Source of the DNA: a virus
Strand: one strand, 5' to 3'
DNA: 32,542 nt
IMG/VR virus record: IMGVR_UViG_3300049846_002574
Span: 1 to 32,542 of that record
The notes beneath the pieces are model-generated. The model was given only the letters and a program-made list of their open reading frames with translations. It was not told the DNA's origin and made no database searches. Shown here in pieces: positions 26,203-32,542 of the stretch (positions within the stretch are counted from its first letter, which is position 1; every line of letters starts with the position of its first letter). Position numbers and translations under genes: made by a program.

Positions 26203-27627
26203 ATGAAGATCATCTGGGCGCCGCAGCCAGGGCCGCAGAAGGCCCTGGTCGACTGTCCGCATCCGGAGGTGTTCTTCGGCGGCGCGCGCGGTGGCGGGAA
26301 GACAGACGGAGTTCTCGGCAAGTGGGCGCTGAAAGAGCGCCGCTATGGCGAGGCGTTCAACGCCATCATGTTCCGGCGCACGACGGTCTCAGCCGAAGAT
26401 GCGATCGAGCGAGCGAAGCAGATCTATGTCCCGCTTGGAGCGACGTTCAACGCATCGAAGAACATTTTCCGCATGCCGAGTGGCGGGCGCGTCGCATTCG
26501 CCTACCTTGAGCGCGTTCAAGACGCCGATGAGTATCAGGGTCGCAATGTCACCGACGCATGGGTTGAGGAGGCCGGCCAGTTCCCGGATCCCGCTCCGAT
26601 CGACCGCCTCAATGGCGTGCTGCGATCGGCGCACAGGGTGCCGACGCAGCTGATCCTGACCGCCAACCCTGGGGGTGCCGGACAGGCGTGGCTGCGGAGT
26701 CGCTACGAGCTCCACCCGTTTCCCAAGCGGCCGAAGGTGCTGCTCCGAGCGCTCCCGAACGGCGGCATTCATCGCGTCGCCGTCATCCCGTCGCGGCACA
26801 TGGACAATATGATCCTGGCTCGCGATCCGGACTACGTGAACCGCCTCTATCAGGTCGGATCGTCGTCGCTGGTGCGAGCCTGGCTCGAGGGCGACTGGTC
26901 GGCGATCGTCGGCGCCTTCTTCGATTGTTGGCGCGAGGATCGTCACGTGGTGGCGCCGTTCGCCGTTCCGGCGGATTGGCTGCGGTTCCGGTCGGCTGAC
27001 TGGGGGTCTGCCCGGCCGTTCTCGGTCGGCTGGTGGGCCGTGGTCGGGGACGACCATCAACTCGCGGACGGGCGTGTTCTTCCACGCGGGGCGCTCGTGC
27101 GGTATCGCGAGTGGTACGGCGCAAGCGGCCCCAACCAGGGATTGAAGCTGCATGCCGAGGAGGTCGCGAAAGGGATCGCGGCGCGCGAGTCCGGTGACAC
27201 AATCAGCCACGGCGTGATTGATCCGGCCGCATTCCAGGAGGATGGAGGCCCCTCGATCGCCGAGCGTATGAGCGGGGCGGGCATCTACTGGTCCCCAGCG
27301 GACAACGCGCGCGTCGCGCGTCGCGGCGCCATGGGCGGGTGGGATCAGATGCGGGCGCGGCTCATGGGCGATGGAACGCGCCCGATGATTTACTGTTTCT
27401 CGACCTGCGTCGACTCAATCCGGACCATTCCCACCCTCCAGCACGATCCGCACCGCGCGGAAGACCTGGACACGGAGGCGGAGGATCACTGTGCGGATGA
27501 GTGGCGCTACGCCTGCATGAGCCGGCCATGGGTGCGGAGCGACACGGCAACAGCGAGCGATGGCCCGCGGGATTACCGGCCGGCATCTCCGGTCTGGTCC
27601 GAGGACAGGGACGCGATGCTGGCATGA
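26203..27627 (+). CDS. terL: Terminase large subunit
   Basis: A 474-residue packaging motor. Walker A is GGARGGGKT (residues 26-34), Walker B with catalytic Glu is TDAWVEEAG (117-125), and the coupling motif LTANPGG follows near residue 150. The nuclease part begins with RSADWGSARPFSVGWWAV (acidic Asp near 265) and continues through GVIDPAAF to the closing CADEWRYACMSRP. ATP-driven DNA translocation and cutting of concatemers are the known role of the family. The start lies in a poor ribosome-site context; the end overlaps the next gene by 4 bases (ATGA). Confidence 0.92.
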   Translation: MKIIWAPQPGPQKALVDCPHPEVFFGGARGGGKTDGVLGKWALKERRYGEAFNAIMFRRTTVSAEDAIERAKQIYVPLGATFNASKNIFRMPSGGRVAFAYLERVQDADEYQGRNVTDAWVEEAGQFPDPAPIDRLNGVLRSAHRVPTQLILTANPGGAGQAWLRSRYELHPFPKRPKVLLRALPNGGIHRVAVIPSRHMDNMILARDPDYVNRLYQVGSSSLVRAWLEGDWSAIVGAFFDCWREDRHVVAPFAVPADWLRFRSADWGSARPFSVGWWAVVGDDHQLADGRVLPRGALVRYREWYGASGPNQGLKLHAEEVAKGIAARESGDTISHGVIDPAAFQEDGGPSIAERMSGAGIYWSPADNARVARRGAMGGWDQMRARLMGDGTRPMIYCFSTCVDSIRTIPTLQHDPHRAEDLDTEAEDHCADEWRYACMSRPWVRSDTATASDGPRDYRPASPVWSEDRDAMLA

Positions 27628-27869
27628 GCGGCGCGAAGCGGGGAACGAGCTGCATTCTCTGCGGCGGAACGAGGCGTATCAGCGTCGCGGCCACCGGTCG
27701 CACCGTGCGGGACGCACAGGGTCGCGAGCGGGTGCCGAGGGCCAAAGCCCGCAGCATTCCCTGCCTGGCCTGCTCCAGAGGTCGGGTCGCGAAGGACTAT
27801 GAGACGAGGCTCGAGGGCCTTGAGGGAGACGACATGCTCGACAAGATCAAGCGGTTCTACGGGTTCTGA
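27624..27869 (+). CDS. Small four-Cys zinc-ribbon protein
   Basis: An 81-residue protein from the ATG at 27624. Two Cys pairs (CILC and CLAC, about 38 residues apart) make a likely zinc ribbon, with a basic middle (RTVRDAQGRERVPRAKARSI) and a charged helical end. It sits between the terminase and portal genes, overlapping both. A role in packaging is suggested only by location. Confidence 0.65.
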   Translation: MSGAKRGTSCILCGGTRRISVAATGRTVRDAQGRERVPRAKARSIPCLACSRGRVAKDYETRLEGLEGDDMLDKIKRFYGF

Positions 27870-29995
27870 TGACCGCCGACGTGCTGTCGTTTCCGCCAGC
27901 CGCGAGCCTGATGGCGGGTGTGGCGCGGGCACCGGCGACACCACTGCCGCCGACCACGACCGCCAGCGTCGATCCGGGGATCAGCCCCGCCGCCGATCCC
28001 GCGACCGGCGGCCTCGACGGTGACACGCTCTACAAGTTCTTCCTCAACTGGGAGACGGCCAAGAGCGGCGAGCGGGCCGACATGGCCAAGGCGTGGCGGT
28101 ACTATCATCACAAGCACTGGACGAGCGAGCAGCTCGCCGTGCTCGCCGCCCGCAACCAACTGCCGACGATCTGGAACAGGATCGCCAGGAAGATCAACTT
28201 TCTCGTCGGGACCCAGCAGCGCCTGCGGCGGGATCCCAAGGCCTATCCGCGGACGCCGATGCATGAGGCCGATGCCGACGTGGCATCGGCCGTGTTGCGG
28301 TACGTCCACGACACCACCCAATGGTCGGCGGAGGCATCGAATGCCACGTTGGACTTCTTCGTGGCCGGGATCGGCGTGTCCTACCTCGGTGCCGAGGGAG
28401 CCGACGTCGTCAAGCGCTGGGTTCCCTGCCATCAGTTCTTTTACGATCCGCGGTCGATCGACCCGATGTTCAAGGACGCCAAGTACCTCGGCGTCGTGAA
28501 GTGGGTTGACATCGACGCGGCGCGGAAGATCGTGAGTGCGATCGGCGGCGATGCCGAGGAGATCGACGGTCTGATCAACACCCAGCGCGACGGCCTCGTG
28601 ACGTGGGACCAGCGGCACCAATGGGTGCATCCCCACGAGCGCCGGGTGCGGCTGGTCGAGATGTGGTACCGCCACGACGATGCGTGGCGTTGCGCCTACC
28701 TGTGCGGCCCGGTCAAGCTCGGTGACGTGCCCGCGCCCTATGAGCGCGACGGCAAGACGGCGCACCCTTACAACGCCGTGTCCTGCCACATCGATGAGCA
28801 GGGCGACAGGTACGGGATCGTGGCCGGGATGATTCCGGTCCAGGACGAAATCAATTTCATTCACTCGAAGCTGACGTGGTCCCTTGCGGCCCGGCAGGTG
28901 TTCTTCGAGTCGGGTGCGTTCGGCGGCAAGGCCGCGGATATCGACAAGGTCCGCCGTGAGCTCATGAAGGCCAACGGTCTCATCGAGCTCGCGCCCGGGG
29001 CACTCAAGGACAAGAAGATCGATATCCAGCGCCACGACGCCGAGATCGCAGGCTGGACCTCGCTACTGCAGGGGGCGCTTGCCGAGATCGAGAACCTGGG
29101 CCCCAACCCAGGACTGATCGGCCGGGGCGAGGGCATCAACACCCAATCGGGCCGCGCCATCCTGGCGCAGCAGAATGCGGGCATGACCGAGCTGTCGCCC
29201 GCCTTCGAGCGCCTGCGCGAGTGGCAGCTCAGCGGCTACAAGATCGACTGGTCGCTGGTGCGGCAGTTCTGGACGCAGGAGAAGATCATTCGTGTCACCG
29301 ACGACGACCAGTCGTCCCGGTTCCTGAAGATCAACGAGGTCCGCATCGACCCGATGACGGGGGCGATTTCGCTCGCCAACCAGGTTGCTGCGATCGACGT
29401 CGACATCATCCTCGAGGAGGGGCCGGACACGGTCACGATGAAGGAGGAGATGCTTCAGACATTTGCGCAGCTCGGGCAGGCCGCGATCGGTCCGCTCGGC
29501 AAGGTGCTGATCGAGCTCTCGAACATGCCCAACAAGGCGAAGCTCTTGCAGCTGATGGATGAGGCCCAGGCACCGCCACCCGAGGTGGCGCAGATGACCG
29601 AGCGGATGGCAAAGCTGGAGGCCGCCCTCAAGGAGATGCAGGTTGCCAAGGCGGCGGCCGAGGTCGAGAACAAGCGAGCCGACACGCTTGCCAAGCTGGC
29701 GCCGATCATGATCCCGCCGCAGGTGCTGGCAAACGTGTTCCCAATCCCCTTCGCCGACACCGGCGGACCGCCAGAGGGTCCGCCGACGATCATGGGACCG
29801 GACGCTGCGATGATGGGCCCGCTCGGGCCGGGGATGCCGCCCATGCAGCAGGGCCCAGACCCGCGCTCGCTGCCGCCCGGCGGCCTCGCCGGCCCACCGG
29901 ATCCCCGCGTCATCGCTGAGCCCGTCGCGGGTGGTCCGGGTCAACTGCCGATGCCGCCGCCGGGCATCCTGCCGGCGCAGCCAGCGCTGAACTGA
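27869..29995 (+). CDS. Portal protein, P22-like
   Basis: A 708-residue portal. The first 250 residues read as in P22-type portals: FFLNWETAKSGERADMAKAW (and RYYHHKHWTSEQ), NRIARKINFLVGTQQRLRRD, then WVPCHQFFYDPRSIDP. Further conserved stretches include DEINFIHSKLTWSLAARQVF and INTQSGRAILAQQNAG. A helix-rich zone (about 575-610) precedes a Pro/Gly/Met-rich, probably disordered C-terminal tail of about 90 residues. Portals form the dodecameric DNA channel at one head vertex. It starts in a TGATG overlap with the zinc-ribbon gene. The size is close to the P22 portal (about 725). Confidence 0.9.
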   Translation: MTADVLSFPPAASLMAGVARAPATPLPPTTTASVDPGISPAADPATGGLDGDTLYKFFLNWETAKSGERADMAKAWRYYHHKHWTSEQLAVLAARNQLPTIWNRIARKINFLVGTQQRLRRDPKAYPRTPMHEADADVASAVLRYVHDTTQWSAEASNATLDFFVAGIGVSYLGAEGADVVKRWVPCHQFFYDPRSIDPMFKDAKYLGVVKWVDIDAARKIVSAIGGDAEEIDGLINTQRDGLVTWDQRHQWVHPHERRVRLVEMWYRHDDAWRCAYLCGPVKLGDVPAPYERDGKTAHPYNAVSCHIDEQGDRYGIVAGMIPVQDEINFIHSKLTWSLAARQVFFESGAFGGKAADIDKVRRELMKANGLIELAPGALKDKKIDIQRHDAEIAGWTSLLQGALAEIENLGPNPGLIGRGEGINTQSGRAILAQQNAGMTELSPAFERLREWQLSGYKIDWSLVRQFWTQEKIIRVTDDDQSSRFLKINEVRIDPMTGAISLANQVAAIDVDIILEEGPDTVTMKEEMLQTFAQLGQAAIGPLGKVLIELSNMPNKAKLLQLMDEAQAPPPEVAQMTERMAKLEAALKEMQVAKAAAEVENKRADTLAKLAPIMIPPQVLANVFPIPFADTGGPPEGPPTIMGPDAAMMGPLGPGMPPMQQGPDPRSLPPGGLAGPPDPRVIAEPVAGGPGQLPMPPPGILPAQPALN

Positions 29996-30022
29996 CAACG
30001 ACTTTCTCAGTTGTCGCGTTGA

Positions 30023-30046
30023 GAGCCGCGCTTCGCCAGCGCGGCT
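30023..30046 (+). repeat. Hairpin between portal and scaffold genes
   Basis: GAGCCGCGCT (30023-30032), loop TCGCC, exact complement (30038-30046). A smaller repeat, GACAAC (29994-29999) with GTTGTC (30010-30015), overlaps the portal stop. No T run, so it is more likely an mRNA processing or stability element than a terminator. The rest of the 192-base gap to 30187 shows no gene. Confidence 0.5.
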
Positions 30047-30187
30047 CGATCCTGTGTGCGTTTGGCGTTCCGGTGTCCCGCTGCCGACACGGCGGGAAGC
30101 GTTCGCGAGCGCTCCTCCACTCGCGTTCCGGCCCGGTGCCCGACAGCCACCGTCTCGTGACCAGCAACGATATCGCGGAGACCTCTC

Positions 30188-31129
30188 ATGGATGCCGTCA
30201 GCACGCCTGCCCCTGTCGAGTCGTTCGACCTTCTAGGCGACGGCCAGGCAGGAACACCCCCAGCGCCTAGTGCTCAGCCGTCACCGGCGCCGGTTGCGCC
30301 GGTCGCGCAACCCGCCGTCCAGACCGGTGCGCAGCCGGTTCAGGACCCGGCCAAGCCGGCTGCACAGCCCGAGGCGCCCAAGGCGCCAGACGGCTATGTG
30401 CCGCATGCTGTGGTCGGGGAGTTGCGCAACGAGCTTCGGACCGAGCGTGCGCGCACCGAGCAAATGCAGGCGGCTCTGCTGCAGTTGCTACAGCAGAGCC
30501 AGCAGATGTTCGGCGCGATGCAGGCTGCGCCGGTTGCCACGCCGCAGACTCAGCCGCCGCCACCCATTCCCGATCCGGTGCTGGACCCGCAAGGGTTCCA
30601 GCGCTACCTCGCGGACCAGGTGGCATCGGCTGAGACCAAGGCTGCGGCCAAGGCGAAGGCCGAGTTCGAGGCCTATCAGAAGCAGATCACGGAGCATCTG
30701 CAGGCGCAGCAGGCGGCCGTCACCCAGCAGCGGCTTGCCGCGAGCTACGAGGCGGCCAAGGCGCAGCACAATCCGACGGACATCCAGACCGCGGCGGATC
30801 AGGCCAAGCAGGCCGGCCTGCTGCCGCAGTTCCTCGGCCAGCCCGACCCCTATCGCGCGTTGATGACCTGGTATCGGCAGATGCAGGTCATCAGCACCGT
30901 CGGGGGCGATCTCCAGGCGTACAATCAGCGTGTCCTATCCGAGGCGATGACGAAGCCGGAGTTCGCGGCTCAGGTCGCCCAGGTCCTGCGCAACGGCACG
31001 CCTCACCCGAAAACCCCGCCCTCGCTCGCCGGTGTGCCGCAAGCCACCGGGGCTCAGCCCGGCGCTGCGGCGCCGTTCCCTGATTTTGTGCGGGATTTTC
31101 TTGCGACAGCCCCGCCGCAGCGGAGATGA
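30188..31129 (+). CDS. Scaffolding protein
   Basis: A 313-residue protein without globular features: a Pro/Ala/Gln-rich N-terminal 75 residues, a coiled coil (GELRNELRTERARTEQMQAA), a Pro hinge, a long Ala/Gln/Lys helix (residues 140-200) and a small basic end. Length, composition and position between portal and capsid genes are those of the scaffold of P22-like heads, which guides capsid assembly and then leaves. GGAG lies 9 nt before the ATG. The high Gln/Ala content can also occur in internal head proteins. Confidence 0.75.
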   Translation: MDAVSTPAPVESFDLLGDGQAGTPPAPSAQPSPAPVAPVAQPAVQTGAQPVQDPAKPAAQPEAPKAPDGYVPHAVVGELRNELRTERARTEQMQAALLQLLQQSQQMFGAMQAAPVATPQTQPPPPIPDPVLDPQGFQRYLADQVASAETKAAAKAKAEFEAYQKQITEHLQAQQAAVTQQRLAASYEAAKAQHNPTDIQTAADQAKQAGLLPQFLGQPDPYRALMTWYRQMQVISTVGGDLQAYNQRVLSEAMTKPEFAAQVAQVLRNGTPHPKTPPSLAGVPQATGAQPGAAAPFPDFVRDFLATAPPQRR

Positions 31130-31143
31130 CCACGAGACCTTAA

Positions 31144-32325
31144 ATGGCGATCACCACAACTCCGGCTGCCCTCGTCCAGACCAACGAGCGGCGGTCGTTC
31201 TGGCTTGAGTACGTTCGTGACTCCGGCTTCAAACCGTACATGGGCGCCGGCGGCGAGGCCACTCAGAAGCCGATCAGCGTCGCGATCGAGACCAAGAAGG
31301 GCGGCGAGACGATCAAGATCCCGATCCTGATGCGTCTCAAGGGGCGCGGCACGTCCGGCAACGCGACGCTGACCGGCAACGAGGAGGCGCTGGGGAAGTA
31401 CGTGTTCACGTCCCGCGTCGACATGCGTCGGCATGCGATCATCCACTCGGAGTGGGATGAGCACAAGGCGTTCGCGAAGTCGTACGAGGAATCCAAGCCC
31501 CGACTGAAGCTGTGGTGCGAGGAACAGGTCCGCGACCAGATCATAGATGCCTTCGCGATGGCCGCGCAGACCGGCTCGGCGTTCAAGACCTACGTTGCGC
31601 CGATCTCGAACCCAACCGTTGCAGACCCGTCGTCAATCATCTGCTCTGCCTCGACGACCGGTGAGAACAACACGTGGCTCACCAACAACACCGACCGCAT
31701 CCTCTTCGGCGCCGACGGCCAGCCGGGCGCTGCCGTCAACCTAGTGGGCGGCAACTTCGCGGGCTCGCTCGCCAACCTCGACGCGACGGCGGACAAGCCG
31801 TCGGCGGCATTCTTGTCGCGGTTGAAAATGAAGGCGCGGTCGGTCGCCGATCCGCACATCCGCCCGATCAGGGTCAACAACGGCTCCGGCCGTGAGTATT
31901 TCGTCGTCTTCTGCGACAGCCGGTCGTTCGCGGTCCTCAAGACCGACTCGACGATCCTCACGTCGAACCAGAACGCCCGCCCGCGGGATGTCGAGCAGAA
32001 CCCGATCTTCCAGGACGGCGACCTGCTGTGGGACGGTCTGGTCATCCGCGAGATCCCCGAAATGGCGCCGATCCCAAAGGCGCTGTACTCGACGACCTTC
32101 GATGTCGGTCGCTTCTACCTGTGCGGGGCCCAGGCGCTGTGCTTCTCATGGGGTGCCGAGCCGGACTTCCGCGAGGCCGATGTCACCGACTACGGCATCA
32201 AGAAGGGCATCGGCGTGCAGGAGATTCGGGGCTGCCAGAAGATTCAGGTCAACATCACGCCCGGCGCCGGGGATCGCACCGTCGACATTGGCCTCGCCAG
32301 CGGCTTCGTCGGACTCAACGACTGA
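31144..32325 (+). CDS. Major capsid protein, N4-gp56 family
   Basis: A 393-residue capsid protein. The beginning (ALVQTNERRSFWLEYVRDSG) and the segment GETIKIPILMRLKGRGTSGN with TLTGNEEALGKYVFTSRVDM and RRHAIIHSEWDEHK match the N4-gp56/P22-gp5-type capsid family. The C-terminal half is beta-rich with TTFDVGRFYLCGAQALCFSW. An HK97-like fold is expected. It follows the scaffold gene after 14 bases. It is the clearest structural marker of this virion type in the window. Confidence 0.9.
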   Translation: MAITTTPAALVQTNERRSFWLEYVRDSGFKPYMGAGGEATQKPISVAIETKKGGETIKIPILMRLKGRGTSGNATLTGNEEALGKYVFTSRVDMRRHAIIHSEWDEHKAFAKSYEESKPRLKLWCEEQVRDQIIDAFAMAAQTGSAFKTYVAPISNPTVADPSSIICSASTTGENNTWLTNNTDRILFGADGQPGAAVNLVGGNFAGSLANLDATADKPSAAFLSRLKMKARSVADPHIRPIRVNNGSGREYFVVFCDSRSFAVLKTDSTILTSNQNARPRDVEQNPIFQDGDLLWDGLVIREIPEMAPIPKALYSTTFDVGRFYLCGAQALCFSWGAEPDFREADVTDYGIKKGIGVQEIRGCQKIQVNITPGAGDRTVDIGLASGFVGLND

Positions 32326-32341
32326 TCTGTGTTGACTGAGT

Positions 32342-32367
32342 GACGGGGAGGCGTCCGCCTCCCCGTC
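32342..32367 (+). terminator. Hairpin after the capsid gene
   Basis: GACGGGGAGGC (32342-32352), four-base loop, exact complement (32357-32367). No clean T run follows, so termination would be partial at best. The hairpin separates the highly expressed capsid gene from the next head gene and may adjust relative expression or protect the capsid mRNA. Confidence 0.55.
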
Positions 32368-32403
32368 CGACTGTGATCCACTTTCTGAGGGACATCAAGA
32401 CTC

Positions 32404-32542
32404 ATGGCCAAAGTCACTTACATCGGCGATCCGCAGGACAAGGAATCGCCCGCGACCGTTGAGTGGGGCGGCATCCAGTTCGAGATGAACAAGCCGGTGA
32501 CCGTGCCTGACGAGAAGGTCGGCAAGCTCCGCGCGAATCGGT
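32404..32542 (+). CDS. Partial head protein gene, cut by window end
   Basis: Starts at ATG 32404 with GAGGGA 11 nt upstream and stays open to the right edge (46 residues visible). The product begins AKVTYIGDPQDKESPATVEW with GGIQFEMNKPVTVPDEK, a compact beta-type wording found in small proteins next to N4-gp56 capsid genes, possibly a capsid accessory or head completion protein. Identification is tentative because the end is missing. Confidence 0.6.
   Translation, partial: MAKVTYIGDPQDKESPATVEWGGIQFEMNKPVTVPDEKVGKLRANR

Overview
The window reads as part of a temperate, short-tailed (podovirus-like) phage genome from a GC-rich alphaproteobacterial host. The evidence is a P22-like portal gene, an N4-gp56-type major capsid gene, a scaffold gene, terminase genes, a complete lysis cassette, an integrase with a tRNA-Phe-derived attachment site, LexA/CI-type repressors and a phage-encoded GcrA (a cell-cycle regulator family confined to Alphaproteobacteria). 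The base composition is strongly GC-rich with GC-rich third positions. No ordinary chromosomal housekeeping gene is present. Phage genes lie on both sides of the attachment site, and late genes run off both ends of the window, so the sequence looks like a circular, excised or packaged phage map rather than an integrated prophage.

Layout. 1-1582 (+): end of the virion block. 1540-1836 (-): a small unknown gene in opposite orientation. 1959-4434 (+): an outer-membrane beta-barrel protein, then the lysis genes (GH108 endolysin with C-terminal membrane segments, an inner-membrane spanin split by a frameshift, an overlapping lipoprotein spanin, and a small membrane protein). 4693-10011 (-): the early-left operon, holding a Cro-like protein, GcrA, a DUF1376 replication protein, an Acb2-like cyclic-nucleotide sponge, a possible replication accessory protein, several very small coupled ORFs, a PD-(D/E)XK nuclease, a truncated C5 cytosine methyltransferase and a resolvase-like protein. 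One plus-strand gene with its own consensus promoter (5358-5704) sits inside this block.

10022-12037: the immunity region. Two related S24-peptidase repressors (10101-10703 + and 11043-11642 -) lie convergently around a small membrane-protein gene. The 16-bp palindrome ATGGGCAAATGCCCAT, or a close variant, occurs at three places. In the two early promoters it lies exactly one base after a TTGAC(A/T) -35 box. 11812-12037 is a highly structured untranslated leader. 12038-16742 (+): the early-right operon, with small unknown genes, an ERF-type annealing protein, an HNH nuclease, two membrane microproteins, a DUF1367-like protein, an excisionase-like protein and a tyrosine integrase. 16803-16859: attP-like site. 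17492-18046: a possible late regulator, followed by a strong intrinsic terminator only 15 nt before the late block.

18128-32542 (+): the late block. It holds membrane proteins, tail fibre and appendage genes (including an SGNH hydrolase), a run of lipoprotein and single-span membrane microgenes, small and large terminase, portal, scaffold, capsid and the start of a further head gene. Stop/start overlaps (ATGA, GTGA, TGATG) are very frequent and indicate translational coupling in long operons. The clearest points of special interest are the Acb2-like anti-CBASS candidate, the paired repressors sharing one operator, phage GcrA, the attP hairpin, the broken spanin gene and several structured non-coding stretches.
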